Assembly (NCBI GenBank): GCA_000496135.1
Contig: KI542675.1
Location: 62,001-126,000 of the forward strand
Direction of reading: 5' to 3'
Source of the DNA: Thermoplasmatales archaeon E-plasma
GTDB taxonomy: Archaea; Thermoplasmatota; Thermoplasmata; Thermoplasmatales; Thermoplasmataceae
Length of the DNA: 64,000 bases
Shown piece by piece: positions 29,141 to 40,611 of the stretch; positions within the stretch are counted from its first letter, which is position 1; the number at the start of each line of letters is the position of its first letter. The notes beneath the pieces were generated by a model. It did not search any database. It was given only the letters and a program-made list of their open reading frames with translations, and had not been told where the DNA came from. The position numbers were made by a program, and so were the translations under genes.

Positions 29141-29280
29141 TAATTGTGGTCGCAGGGTAATAATTCATCTTTTCCTCTCAGTCTTAAGGAAGACCCTACA
29201 AAGATTAAAATCTTCAATCTGTATTTATGTGCAATGGTAATAAAGAGAGAAGGATTATTTTTAAAGTTTAAGGTGATAAT

Positions 29281-29877
29281 ATGAACAGTATTGAAGAATT
29301 ATACAAAAACGCGCTGGAGCTAAAAAACAAAGGAATGTCAGATAAGGAAATATCCACAGAATTGCATTTATCCGTCAATACGGTTACCTGGCTTCTCGGA
29401 AAGGAATTTCTAAAGGAGAATAAAGTGCAGGATGTGAAGATTGGATGGAGAAGTATTGGGGTTTTTGGCAGCAGGATAGCTTCTATTTCTGATATCATCG
29501 TTGATATAATATCTGAAGAAGCCACTCTTTCAGATTTTTCAGTAGATTCAATTTTGGGAATCAATGTTAACGGCATTCCCTTTGCAACAATGGTATCTTA
29601 TTCTCTTGACAAGGAATTAATTGTTTATCGACCACACCCGTCAAGAAAAGATGGCTATTTCAGCAGTAATTTTGCCGGAGTAAAAGGCAAGAGTATCGTG
29701 ATCATAGATGATGTTACAAGCACAGGTGAAACTATAAGGAGAACAATAAAAGACGTGAGAAATGAAGGAGGCAAGGTTGCACTTGTTGTTGTTCTCACAT
29801 CAAAACTTACCACAGACGAAATAGAAGGGGTCAGAATCAGATCACTGTTCAGGGCATCCCTCATTGGAACTATGTGA
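29281..29877 (+). CDS. gfcR: HTH-PRTase regulator (GfcR/PyrE-like)
   Basis: 198 residues: N-terminal helix-turn-helix ([20 protein letters not shown], about 18-37) fused to a type I phosphoribosyltransferase domain with the PRPP loop [13 protein letters not shown] (about 139-151). The catalytic loop of true orotate phosphoribosyltransferases is not obvious. In haloarchaea the same architecture (GfcR) is a transcription regulator of sugar metabolism; here the target is unknown. AAGGTGATAAT precedes ATG 29281. It is followed seven bases later by lysK. Confidence 0.85.
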   Translation: MNSIEELYKNALELKNKGMSDKEISTELHLSVNTVTWLLGKEFLKENKVQDVKIGWRSIGVFGSRIASISDIIVDIISEEATLSDFSVDSILGINVNGIPFATMVSYSLDKELIVYRPHPSRKDGYFSSNFAGVKGKSIVIIDDVTSTGETIRRTIKDVRNEGGKVALVVVLTSKLTTDEIEGVRIRSLFRASLIGTM

Positions 29878-29883
29878 AATTAA

Positions 29884-31368
29884 ATGCACTGGGTAGATTC
29901 GACAGTCAAAAATCAGGAAGGCCCTCAGATTGTTTCTACCGGTATCTCTCCTTCAGGACCAATTCATCTTGGAAATTTAAGGGAAATTATAACTGGGGAT
30001 CTTCTCTTCAGAGGATGCAGGGACAAAGGACTGAAATCTGAGCTCATATATCTTGCAGACGATATGGACCCGCTCAGAAAGAAATATCCATTTCTTTCAG
30101 ATGAATATGAAGCACAGGTAGGCAAACCACTGAGGCATATACCCGCCCCTGACGGAAAGGGGCTTTATTCTGACTATTTTCTTAATCCATTCATAAAATC
30201 TGCTTCAGAACTTGGTATTTTTCCACGTATCATTAAAGCGGGAGATCTGTACAGGGATGGGCAGATGGGGGAAGTTATAAGAATAGCCATCCAGAACATT
30301 GATAAAATCAGAAACTTAATTGAGACTATTTCTGGACGGGAACTTGAAAAGGAATGGTTTCCTTACAACCCTATTTGCTCCAGTTGTGGCAGGATTAACA
30401 GCACCAGTGGGTATGAGCTTAAGGGCGATCTGGTGTCATATACTTGCAAATGCGGTCATACTGGCGAATCAAATATATTTAAGGAAGAAGGGAAACTCCC
30501 ATGGAGAATAGAATGGCCTGCAAAATGGAAAGTACTTGGGGTGACAATAGAACCTTTTGGAAAGGACCACGGTACGGTGGGAGGTTCCTATGACACCGGG
30601 AAGGCCATTGCCGAAAATATATACGGATATCCAGCTCCATTGCCATTAATGTTCGAAAGAATTCTTCTGAAGGGAAAAGGTGCTATGCACTCATCTACGG
30701 GAAATGTCATACCTGCTTCTGAAATTTTATCATTCTGTCCACCGGAAATAGTCAGGTTTCTAATGTCAAGAGTTCCTTCCACCAGACATATTGAATTCGA
30801 CCCCGGCATGGGCTTTTTATCACTTATGGATGAATATCAGCGCATAGTAAAGGATCAGAAGCCGGAGGATTCAAGAATTGTGGAACTTTCCAGCCCATTT
30901 GGATTGGATAAGAAAGAGGTAATAGATTACCGCCATATTGCAACTCTTGTTCAGATTTATGATGACCCTAAAAAGATATTGAGTATTATCAAATCGACAG
31001 GAGTAGAAACTTCTCTGGAAGAAGTCTCAAAAACAATGCAGCTGGCCAGGCATTGGATTGTCACTTATGCTCCAGAATCGTTTAAATTCTCAATTCTTCC
31101 AAAAAATCAGCCGGTAAAAATTTCCGATGAGGAACGGGCGGTAATTTCAGATTTCATCACTTGGGCGCAGTTACCGGATACTCAATGGGATGCAACAAGC
31201 ATTCACAACGCAATACACAGCATAATCAAGGAACACGGAATAGAACCTGCCGATGGATTCAGGATATTCTATTCCATACTCATTGGTAAAGAACGGGGAC
31301 CAAGACTGGGTTTTTTCCTCTCTGCCATGGATAAAGGGGCTCTTCTGGAAAGACTCAAATTTGTCTGA
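29884..31368 (+). CDS. lysK: lysyl-tRNA synthetase, class I
   Basis: Charges tRNA-Lys using the Rossmann-fold class I enzyme found in most Euryarchaeota instead of class II LysRS. 494 residues with STGISPSGPIHLGNLREI (HIGH-type, about 19-36), a zinc-binding insert with two Cys pairs (NPICSSCGRI; YTCKCGHTG), the WKVLGVTIEPFGKDH segment, and KGKGAMHSSTGNVI as the KMSKS equivalent. ATG start; closely follows the gfcR-like gene. Confidence 0.95.
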   Translation: MHWVDSTVKNQEGPQIVSTGISPSGPIHLGNLREIITGDLLFRGCRDKGLKSELIYLADDMDPLRKKYPFLSDEYEAQVGKPLRHIPAPDGKGLYSDYFLNPFIKSASELGIFPRIIKAGDLYRDGQMGEVIRIAIQNIDKIRNLIETISGRELEKEWFPYNPICSSCGRINSTSGYELKGDLVSYTCKCGHTGESNIFKEEGKLPWRIEWPAKWKVLGVTIEPFGKDHGTVGGSYDTGKAIAENIYGYPAPLPLMFERILLKGKGAMHSSTGNVIPASEILSFCPPEIVRFLMSRVPSTRHIEFDPGMGFLSLMDEYQRIVKDQKPEDSRIVELSSPFGLDKKEVIDYRHIATLVQIYDDPKKILSIIKSTGVETSLEEVSKTMQLARHWIVTYAPESFKFSILPKNQPVKISDEERAVISDFITWAQLPDTQWDATSIHNAIHSIIKEHGIEPADGFRIFYSILIGKERGPRLGFFLSAMDKGALLERLKFV

Positions 31369-31436
31369 ATGTGAGAAAATACCGTTAAGGAATAATGAAA
31401 ATAAAAATATATAAGAATAGCAAATTAACTGGCAAT

Positions 31437-33555
31437 ATGGAAAACAAAATTGTCATCAACTGCGCATTGCCTTATGCAAACAGTACACTTCATATTGGAA
31501 ACATTGCCGGCTGTTACCTTGGCGGAGATATTTTCAACAGATTTTGCAGGCTTTACGGCAAAGACACTATTTTCATAAGCGGAAGCGATGAATACGGGAA
31601 CGCCCACAACCATAAGAGCAGAGAAGGAAAACAAGACCCCGAAGGAAATAGTTGATTTTTATCATGAAGAACAAAAAAAGGTATTTGCAGCGCTTGACAT
31701 ACAATTCGATTATTTTGGAAGAACAACCAGCGAAATGCACACAAAATTTGTTCAGGAGGTTTATTCAGTTATCAAAAAGAAAGGATACATAGAAGAAATG
31801 GCCATGATTTCCCCATATTGTCCTACCTGCAAAAAATTCCTTCCCGACAGATATGTAATAGGAATCTGCCCGAGATGTGGAAATCCCACTGCAAGGGGCG
31901 ATCAATGCGAAGAGTGCGGAAGGAATAACGATCCTCAGGATCTCATAGAACCAAAGTGCGCCATATCTGGAGATACTCCGGAATTCAAGGAGACAAAACA
32001 TATGTTCCTTTTGCTTGATAAATTTCAGAATTTTCTCAAAGACTGGATTGAGTCACAGAGTTCATGGAGGTCAAATGTAAAGGCATTCTCACTGGGTTTC
32101 ATAGATAGCGGACTAAAACCACGGGCAATAACAAGAGATATCGAATGGGGAGTCGCTGTTCCAGAGAAAGGTTATGAAAACAAAAGGTTTTATGTCTGGT
32201 TTGAAGCTCTTCTTGGGTATATATCAAATGCTCAGGAATTCTCAATTCAGAGTGGCAGAGAGAAACTCTGGTTTGATTATTATCACTCGGGGAAATCATA
32301 TTACTTTATGGGAAAAGACAACATATTTTTTCACACCATAATGCTTCCATCAATTCTACAGGCATATGGAAATGGAATAGAGCTTCCAACAGAGATCATA
32401 GGGAATGAATATCTGAGATTCACGGGAAAGAAATTTTCCAAGAGCAAGGGAATAGGGTATAATGCCAATGAAATTCTGCAAATGGTGGACAAGGATTCTC
32501 TGAGATACTATCTTTCCTCAATACTCCCTGAAACCTCCGATTCTGACTTTACGCTTCAGGAGATGGTGGGAAAGGTCAATGGAGAACTTGCGGATAAATA
32601 TGGAAATTATGCAAACAGGGTTCTTGCTTTTTGCATTAAAAAGAATATACTTCCAGAAAACAAAGGGGAACACGATACAAACGATTCGGAAGCCCTTAAC
32701 ACCGCAGCCAGCGTTTTTTCAGAATATTCAGGGTTGATGGAACATCTGGAATTCCGGAAGGCATTGAGCAAGTGGCTGGAACTTGTAAGTTTTTCCAACA
32801 CATATTTCAACACAAGCCAGCCTTGGAAGCTGGTTGTCAGTGATCAGGAAAAGTGCAAAAAAAAGCTTTACATCTCACTAAAATTGCTTGATTATTGCAC
32901 TGTTATGTTATCTCCATTTGTTCCATCCGGAACCTCGAGGATATGGTCATCATATCATCGTGAGGCAATGGATAAAAATGCAATTTTAAAACTGACAGAA
33001 AAAGTGGATTATGACATCAGAAGTTCTGAAATACCTTTCAGGAAACTGGAATTGCCGGAAGAGCCAAAGAATAACCTCAATCTCACGGTTGGAAAGATAA
33101 CGGAAGCTGGTTTACACCCAAACGCAGACGGCCTTCTTCTTCTAAAGGTATCACTGGGCTATAAGGGTATAAAACTCGTGGCCGGATTAAGAAAATATTA
33201 TGATCCTTCAACACTGGTTGGAAGGAAGATTATCGTGGTGGAAAATCTGAAATGGGCCAAAATAAGAGGTGAGGAATCACAGGGGATGCTTCTGGCAGCG
33301 CAGGATTCAAAAGGAGCGCACATAATAACAACTGATGAACCTGAGGGTACTCCCGTTAAAATTGGTGATCATGAATATAATGGTGAGCAGAAAATAGAAA
33401 TTGATGATCTTAAAGCATATGATTTAAGGGTAGATATAAAGGATGGAAAATCAGAGATTACCGGAATAATAGGAAGAGATCGCCTTACATTAAGTGTAAA
33501 TGGAAAGTCTCTGCTTATTGACGGAGGAGCACAGGATAAATCAACAGTTAGGTAA
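31437..33555 (+). CDS. metG: methionyl-tRNA synthetase with C-terminal tRNA-binding domain, frame broken by one extra base
   Basis: From ATG 31437 (TATA box at 31407-31413, leaderless) the protein starts MENKIVINCALPYANSTLHI with HIGN (HIGH motif), and runs to GSDEYG. One extra base in GGGAA at 31596-31600 shifts the frame there; the expected TPTTIRAEKENKTPKEIVDF continues in the next frame. The rest is intact: zinc knuckles (CPTCKKF, CPRCGN, CEECGR), KFSKSKGIGYN (KMSKS) and a C-terminal EMAP-type OB domain (NLTVGKITEAGLHPNADGLL) of ~110 residues. The total is 706 codons plus one base. Because the gene is essential, a sequencing error is most likely. Confidence 0.9.
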
Positions 33556-33700
33556 TTCACAAACCTGATATAGCCCATATTTTCTACTGTCCCGCATCCA
33601 TATGGCATATGGGTAATTTGCCTGAGTTTTTTATAAAAAGGTATACCGCCTCTATCAAACAATTCTTATAAAAAATCCGTCTTAACAATCACATCCCTAT

Positions 33701-33720
33701 GAAAGAGCTATTGCTCTTTC
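33701..33720. terminator. hairpin between convergent metG and rpoK
   Basis: GAAAGAGC-TATT-GCTCTTTC, a perfect 8-bp stem with a 4-base loop, followed by TTGT. It lies between convergent genes, 146 bases after metG and 103 bases after the end of rpoK, so it could end either transcript; there is no long T run on the plus strand. Confidence 0.35.
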
Positions 33721-33822
33721 TTGTAAGATAAATATTCTGTTTCAGGTAACTGGAATAATTTGCTTAATTAACTCTCACTATCCAAAGTGAATTAAATACT
33801 CTCAACAATCTCTCACTAAAAA

Positions 33823-33999
33823 TTATAATCTTATTGTGATTGGGATCACGTTGTTTTCATATTCCATTATGGCAATATCCACGGGATCAATAATTTCCTT
33901 GGGCACATCAATAATAACTGGAGCCCCCATAGATATTTGCAAAGACCTTGCCCCTATAATTCTTGCTTTTTCAAACTTGGTGAGTGTCATAGAAATCAT
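33823..33999 (-). CDS. rpoK: DNA-directed RNA polymerase subunit K
   Basis: Archaeal Rpb6/omega homologue that helps assemble RNA polymerase. The signature KFEKARIIGARSLQISMGAP, then VDIAIMEYENNVIPITIRL at the C terminus, covers nearly the whole family domain. Start at ATG 33999 (MISMTLTKFEK) or 33990 gives 55-58 residues. The frame is open further upstream but that part (MKYTISLMAYEIYLKYY...) is not RpoK-like and overlaps the likely promoter, so it is excluded. Confidence 0.92.
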   Translation of the reverse strand: MISMTLTKFEKARIIGARSLQISMGAPVIIDVPKEIIDPVDIAIMEYENNVIPITIRL

Positions 34000-34403
34000 T
34001 GTAGTAAGAAGGTAATAAAAGAACGTATAATATCTTTGTGATTCTTCCGGGAGAACAAGGAGACCGTAATATTTAAGATATATCTCATAGGCCATCAGGG
34101 AAATAGTATATTTCACGATAAATAAGATTAATATTGTAAAATATTGTCTTGAAGATATTCAAAAAGCACTTAGAAATGATTAAATAGGGAGTAAATATTG
34201 TGGATATTACGCACAAGCCAAATGTAAAAAATCCAGTACTAGGCGGATAGGGTGAAAGAGCGATGGCTCAATGATGATCCACTATTTTCGTGCACTGGTA
34301 AAGATGGAGTTGTGAGGAAAACTCACTACTGACAAGTGAAATGGTGCAAACTTGTGGCTCGCCAATTTTCCAAATTTTAAATATACCGACAGTTAACCGA
34401 ATA
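34000..34403. other. rpoK / 16S rRNA divergent promoter region and 16S leader
   Basis: No protein gene. CTTGTGGCTCGCC at 34351-34363 is the 5' half of the 16S processing stem, pairing over 13 bases (two G-U pairs) with GGCGGGCCACAGG at 35882-35894. Transcription must therefore start upstream of 34351; TATA-like GTAAATATTG near 34191 is a candidate. The A/T-rich TTTTAAATATAC near 34376 lies inside the leader and is less likely to be the promoter. Confidence 0.5.
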
Positions 34404-35872
<1,469 letters not shown>

Positions 35873-35881
35873 CAATAGAAA

Positions 35882-35894
35882 GGCGGGCCACAGG
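35882..35894 (+). other. 3' half of 16S rRNA processing stem
   Basis: GGCGGGCCACAGG pairs with CTTGTGGCTCGCC at 34351-34363 across the 16S gene. The pairing supports transcription as a stand-alone precursor trimmed by the splicing endonuclease. Confidence 0.55.
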
Positions 35895-35961
35895 CACATT
35901 CATTTCACTTACCAAACTTTTTTTATCTTATATTTAATTATGTTCTAGAAGGTTAGATTTA

Positions 35962-36177
35962 ATGGGTATAGAAGAAAGACTTGAAGAGGTACAAAACAAG
36001 GTTGAGCGAAGATTTTCCAACATAGGAAGAGGAAAATACGCAAGAATAATCAAACTTGCCAAGAAGCCAACTGAAAGCGAGTACATTAAGGTACTTTTGA
36101 TTACAGGAGCAGGTATTCTGTTCCTTGGTTTTATGGGTTTCTTCATTTATCTTCTCATGTCCATATGGCCTAATTAG
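35962..36177 (+). CDS. secE: preprotein translocase subunit SecE (Sec61 gamma)
   Basis: 71 residues with an amphipathic N-terminal helix (RLEEVQNKVERRFSNIGRGK), the conserved RIIKLAKKPTESEY segment, and a single C-terminal membrane helix (about 45-68). It anchors the archaeal SecYE translocon. The gene order secE-spt5 followed by translation genes is common in archaea. ATG start; 17 bases precede spt5. Confidence 0.92.
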   Translation: MGIEERLEEVQNKVERRFSNIGRGKYARIIKLAKKPTESEYIKVLLITGAGILFLGFMGFFIYLLMSIWPN

Positions 36178-36193
36178 GGAAATGTGATTTCAA

Positions 36194-37078
36194 ATGGAAA
36201 GTTCTGCCAATGAATTTAAATGGATTGATATCGAAGAGATCAACAAGGAAACAGGATGCGGTATACGTGAAGTCATACCTGTTACAATTAAGAATATTCA
36301 AAAGGGAAAAAGAAAATTCAATATAAAAGTCACTCCAGAAATTAAGGAGAAAGATCCTCTTATTGAGTGGGAAATTGGCATTATAGAAGGAAAAGATTTA
36401 GCTGAGCCAATACTTCCTAATGAAACAAAGACAGTAAGCAAGGAAATTGAACTTGATTCAAATCAGTCAAGGAGAGTTAATTTGGAAATCGGCACTCCCA
36501 AGGGAGGATACTTTGGAGATTCAATATCAATACAATTATCCATTGCATCAGAGGATGGGATTAATTCAGGCCGATGGAATTTTCAGTTTAAGTTAAAACC
36601 TACAATTATCGTAGTCAAAACAAATGTAGGAAATGAGCTGCAGGTTGCAAGAGATATGGATAACAGGGATGCAAGAGACATGGAGGAAAGGTTAGCAACA
36701 AACCCTGATGCAACAAGAGAGATTATGGCAATTATGTCTCCATACGAGGTCAAGGGTTATCTGTTTGTAGAAACAATGCATCCTGACAGAATTTCATATA
36801 TTTCAAGGGGTATAAGAGGCTTCAAAGGTCTGGCTGAAGGTAGCATAGACATTGAGGAAATAGCTCACTATCTTATTCCAAAGCCAGCAGTTACTGGTCT
36901 TGAGCTTGGCTCATTTGTTGAATTAATCGATGGGCCATTCAAGGGTGAAAAGGCCAAAATTATGTCAATTGATTCCGGTAAAGAGGAGGTAACAGTCCAG
37001 CTTATAGAATCAATGGTTCCAATTCCGGTAACCGTAAGAGCAGAAGCCATACGAGTTCTAGAATCGGGAAAGAAATGA
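36194..37078 (+). CDS. spt5: transcription elongation factor Spt5 with extra N-terminal domain
   Basis: The C-terminal ~158 residues are a normal archaeal Spt5: NGN domain (PTIIVVKTNVGNELQVARDM at about 136-155, EVKGYLFVETM) and KOW motif (LGSFVELIDGPFKGEKAKI, about 238-256). The first ~135 residues are additional: a predicted beta-sandwich (IREVIPVTIKNIQKGKRKF, PNETKTVSKEIELDSNQSRR, GDSISIQLSIASEDG) resembling CARDB/NEW3-like domains. Most archaeal Spt5 proteins are about 150 residues, so this one is nearly doubled. ATG start; the stop overlaps the next gene (ATGA). Confidence 0.9.
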   Translation: MESSANEFKWIDIEEINKETGCGIREVIPVTIKNIQKGKRKFNIKVTPEIKEKDPLIEWEIGIIEGKDLAEPILPNETKTVSKEIELDSNQSRRVNLEIGTPKGGYFGDSISIQLSIASEDGINSGRWNFQFKLKPTIIVVKTNVGNELQVARDMDNRDARDMEERLATNPDATREIMAIMSPYEVKGYLFVETMHPDRISYISRGIRGFKGLAEGSIDIEEIAHYLIPKPAVTGLELGSFVELIDGPFKGEKAKIMSIDSGKEEVTVQLIESMVPIPVTVRAEAIRVLESGKK

Positions 37079-38487
37079 GACTGAAGGCAGAATCAAAAGA
37101 AAGTCAGGCAAAGTTTGTAGCTAAAATCAAAAAGCTTTTTGAAAATCCGGAAATGATAGTCCCTGAATGTAATACAGAGGGATTTTCCTGCCCTTTTGAG
37201 AAATACAAAAAGAAGATCATAAAAGCACATAAATCGGGCAGTTTTGATAAGTTTGCAAGATCAAACGACGAGTTTTTGAGGGGTCTCTCTGAAACAGAAA
37301 AAATCCTTGAAACAGAAAAACTGCCCTTAACCGGGGTCATAAAAACTCCGCTGGGGAGTCTAAACTATGTGAAGAGAGGAGATACAGATCCAATTGTTCT
37401 TGGCGGAATACAGAATTATGATAATGAACTCTGGAGATCGCTTGCATTTTCAAAGCTTATGAAACGGGGAAACATCAAGATATATACAAGCAGGAATTAT
37501 TATACAGCATCGTGCAAAGGTCAGGGTCCAGGTATAGAATTTTTTAAGGATGTGCTAAATGAAAATGGGGTGGAATATAGTGAAAAAGATTCAGTTCTTC
37601 AGATTTCAGGAGAGGGAAAATACATAGATGTAATGCACTTCTCAGGCGTTATAATAAGAATTAACTCAGGGTCCAGAAAGAACACCGTTGCCTTACTTGC
37701 AAAACATTTCATATCTGCTGATATTTCAAGAGATTTCAACTTTGCTTCAGGTTATCTTGAAAAATGGAAGAACCGGGGGGAAAGGGACTTATTTAATGGT
37801 TATCTGGCAGGTTCTTTATCAGACAGAGACTTCATTGAAAAGATTATCTCACAGAGGATCAAAAGCGCCACTGATTCAGGTGCTTTAATAATAGGGGAAA
37901 CAGAATTTAGCGATGTGAATGAGTTTATTAAAAAAAATGAAATTGATGCAGATCTAGGGGAAGTAATCAGCGGAGTTATCCGAAGTTTTGGAGGAATCTA
38001 TATGGATGAGCCCAGTTCAAGAAAACTTCTTGAAATACTGTGGCCAAAATATTCATTTGAGATCCTGTCAGGGTTGTTTAATGGAATCGATAAGTCTGAC
38101 GTTGCTTCATTGAAGGGAAATCCGCTTGAACAGATACAGGCAATGAGGGAGAAAATCAGACATGATGAAATTAAGGAAAATCTACATATGAAGCCATGGT
38201 CCCCAGATTCTGAGTTTTTGAAAGAGGTTATTGCAGATGCCAGAATACGGGGGGTCAGCGAGGCCATAAATCTCGGCGAAAGGACACAGAAGAAGAGTGA
38301 CATACAGGAAGCAATACTTTTCGCTTTATACCTTATAAATGAAGGGGGAGACCAGGTTAAGTGGAAATTCAGTGAGGATATCCGGGATAAGGGTAAAAAA
38401 ATGGAAGAGAGCATTAAACTTCTTATAAAGTGCCCGGAAGAGAATCTGGATGAAAATTTTAACAGTATGTCAGCTATGGTGAAATGA
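37075..38487 (+). CDS. conserved protein of unknown function in secE-spt5 operon
   Basis: Not recognised. 470 residues, soluble, mixed alpha/beta. The N terminus contains PECNTEGFSCPFEKYKKK (two Cys); a middle part (LPLTGVIKTPLGSLNYVKRG, IVLGGIQNYDNELWRSL) looks beta-rich, and the rest is mainly helical. No catalytic motif stands out. It overlaps spt5 by four bases and is followed one base later by the PUA-domain gene, so it is firmly in the operon and may act in transcription or translation (inference from context). Confidence 0.72.
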   Translation: MRLKAESKESQAKFVAKIKKLFENPEMIVPECNTEGFSCPFEKYKKKIIKAHKSGSFDKFARSNDEFLRGLSETEKILETEKLPLTGVIKTPLGSLNYVKRGDTDPIVLGGIQNYDNELWRSLAFSKLMKRGNIKIYTSRNYYTASCKGQGPGIEFFKDVLNENGVEYSEKDSVLQISGEGKYIDVMHFSGVIIRINSGSRKNTVALLAKHFISADISRDFNFASGYLEKWKNRGERDLFNGYLAGSLSDRDFIEKIISQRIKSATDSGALIIGETEFSDVNEFIKKNEIDADLGEVISGVIRSFGGIYMDEPSSRKLLEILWPKYSFEILSGLFNGIDKSDVASLKGNPLEQIQAMREKIRHDEIKENLHMKPWSPDSEFLKEVIADARIRGVSEAINLGERTQKKSDIQEAILFALYLINEGGDQVKWKFSEDIRDKGKKMEESIKLLIKCPEENLDENFNSMSAMVK

Positions 38488-38488
38488 T

Positions 38489-38944
38489 ATGTCCAGACAT
38501 GTGGTTTCAAAGAAGGAAATGAGGGAACTTTATGGTAGATTAAAGGATATAGGCCTTGAAGCACCATTCATAACCGAAAACCAGATTGAAGTTGAGGAAA
38601 AAAAGGGGAAAAAATTATACTACATAAGTAAAATACCAATAGCTCTTGAAGCGCCTGAATTTTATCCAACGGTTGAACTTCTTGACGCAATCAAACCAGG
38701 ATTCAAAAACATTACAATTGACAATGGCGCTGTTCCCAGAATTCTGGGAGGTGCAAAACTTTTTGCACAGGGAATTGTGGAAATGGATATGGGAATTAAG
38801 TCTGGAGACACAGTTTTCATAAGGGGGTTGGATGGCAGATACATCGCCGTAGGAAAAGCTTCTCTTGACGCTGATAAAATCATGGAGACACGGAAGGGAC
38901 CTGCAGCGGAGATACTTCTTCGAGGTGGACAGGAGAATCTCTGA
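38489..38944 (+). CDS. PUA-domain RNA-binding protein (MCT-1/Tma20-like)
   Basis: 151 residues with an N-terminal helical/beta domain (RHVVSKKEMRELYGRL) and a C-terminal PUA domain: PRILGGAKLFAQGIVEMDMG, then GDTVFIRGLDGRYIAVGKA. The architecture matches the archaeal relatives of eukaryotic MCT-1, which bind the 40S subunit and tRNA. It probably acts on the ribosome or tRNA. Final gene of the secE-spt5 operon. Confidence 0.82.
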   Translation: MSRHVVSKKEMRELYGRLKDIGLEAPFITENQIEVEEKKGKKLYYISKIPIALEAPEFYPTVELLDAIKPGFKNITIDNGAVPRILGGAKLFAQGIVEMDMGIKSGDTVFIRGLDGRYIAVGKASLDADKIMETRKGPAAEILLRGGQENL

Positions 38945-38979
38945 TCATTGTTTTATATATATGGTTGAAATTTCCAAAA

Positions 38980-40548
38980 ATGAAAAACATGGAATCTGGA
39001 AAACAATTGATTCTGGTCATTCTTGTTTCCGTATTCTTTTTTCTAATTTATTCATATTACTCCATTTATAAATATTTGACACTCAATGCTACAGGTTTTG
39101 ATCTGGGAATTTATGGAGCATCATTACACGGCTATCTTTATGGAAACTTTTTTTATTCCACTCTTCTTAACACAAGTTTTTTTGGGACACACTTTTCCCC
39201 ATTCATTTATGTTCTGGCTTTTTTCTTCTGGATATTTCCGCACAATGCCACGATTTTAGTGTTGCAGAGTCTGTTAATAACTTTCACAGCTATTCCACTG
39301 TATCTGACTTATATGAAAATTGCTGGAAATGATAGCAAATTCTCAACTGTTTTCCTCCTAATTCTCTGTTATGAACTTTCACCATATTCCATAGGTCCCA
39401 TTGCATTCGATTTTCATCTGATGGCGCTGATGCCGTTTTTCTATGCATGGGCTCTCTATTTTTTCGTCGCAAAAAAACCTGTGGGAGAGGGAATTTCACT
39501 TGCTTTAATGATATCTCTTCATGCATCATTCATAATATTTTTCTTATTTTATATGACTGCAACACGAATATCCCGGTACGCAAAGAGGGGTCTGTTTACA
39601 AGGATGAGGCAAAACCTGAAAAAGACAGTTTTACTGTTATCAATTTATATTGCGCTGATTTTTGTTGCAGCGGAATATTTCCTTATTGCTACAAATGTCA
39701 GGGACTTCTATGGGGGAACACAGTATGGAAATATTACGAGCCTTCATGCATTTCTCAATTACCTCAAGATCAGATATCGCATTACTTATTCATTGCAAAG
39801 CCTTGAAACATATTCATCAACAAAACTTGTCTTTCTTCTATTCGTAATAATACTGGGAGGTTTTTATGCAATATTTTCTCCTCTTCTTCTTCTGCCTTCA
39901 ATACCATATTTCCTTTTCGCTTTCTTCTCTATGAATACAGCATATTTTGATCCGGGATTCCAGTATACTGCCATGCTTTCACCAGTCATATTTGCTGCAG
40001 CATTCGTGGGCCTTGCAAATATGAATAAAAGACAGAAAAATAAAAAATTCTTATTCCGGGTTCCTGGAAGAAAGGTCGCAACGGGCGTAATGATATCAGC
40101 AATTCTGGTTGTTGCCGGAATAGGATACTTTTCACCGGTAGGATCAACCATAGTATCCTCTTCTGGTAGCATCTTTTCGGGTGGGCTATCGGCACAGGTT
40201 TTGCCTTCAATTTACAATTTTCATGAAAACATGACCTCTGAAACTATTTTTGAACTGCGTGGAAATATTTCAACCAATACATGCCTCCTTACACAAAACA
40301 ATCTTTATCCTGAATTCGATGCTTTTCCCAATGCATATCTGTTATATTCGTATACTTCAGTTGGCAATCTTTCTAATCTATATTCAAGGAATTTCACATA
40401 TATTATAGCAGATAAATTCAGTAATTTTTACTATCAGAACGCCCTGGTGGGAACCTCAATGGCCAGATTTATTCAACACGCCGAATCCAGCGGACAATAT
40501 TCTATTTATCTTGAGAAGTATGGAATAATAGCACTAAAAAGGAATTGA
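38980..40548 (+). CDS. DUF2079 polytopic membrane protein
   Basis: About 520 residues with roughly ten membrane helices. The first extracytoplasmic loop has TGFDLGIYGASLHGYLYGNF and FGTHFSPFIYVLAFFFWIFP, the DUF2079 signature; the Asp and His in these loops recall GT-C glycosyltransferases, to which the family is distantly related, but activity is unproven. A TATA box (TTTATATATA, 38952-38961) suggests transcription starts around 38980, so ATG 38980 is preferred over the in-frame TTG 38965; ATG 38989 is also possible. Confidence 0.82.
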   Translation: MKNMESGKQLILVILVSVFFFLIYSYYSIYKYLTLNATGFDLGIYGASLHGYLYGNFFYSTLLNTSFFGTHFSPFIYVLAFFFWIFPHNATILVLQSLLITFTAIPLYLTYMKIAGNDSKFSTVFLLILCYELSPYSIGPIAFDFHLMALMPFFYAWALYFFVAKKPVGEGISLALMISLHASFIIFFLFYMTATRISRYAKRGLFTRMRQNLKKTVLLLSIYIALIFVAAEYFLIATNVRDFYGGTQYGNITSLHAFLNYLKIRYRITYSLQSLETYSSTKLVFLLFVIILGGFYAIFSPLLLLPSIPYFLFAFFSMNTAYFDPGFQYTAMLSPVIFAAAFVGLANMNKRQKNKKFLFRVPGRKVATGVMISAILVVAGIGYFSPVGSTIVSSSGSIFSGGLSAQVLPSIYNFHENMTSETIFELRGNISTNTCLLTQNNLYPEFDAFPNAYLLYSYTSVGNLSNLYSRNFTYIIADKFSNFYYQNALVGTSMARFIQHAESSGQYSIYLEKYGIIALKRN

Positions 40549-40611
40549 GTATCTGGATAAATTTGTATTTCCAATTGCAAATATTTATTTGTAAACATAC
40601 ATTACAATTCT

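Noticed and set aside
34000-34116. N-terminal extension of RpoK
   Set aside because: The extra 39 residues are hydrophobic and not RpoK-like; the family starts near the internal ATGs at 33999/33990.
34266-34333. Possible C/D-box guide RNA in the 16S leader (ATGATGA near 34270, CTGA near 34329)
   Set aside because: The outer bases do not form a terminal stem, the internal C'/D' boxes are poor and I found no guide complementarity to rRNA; most likely chance.
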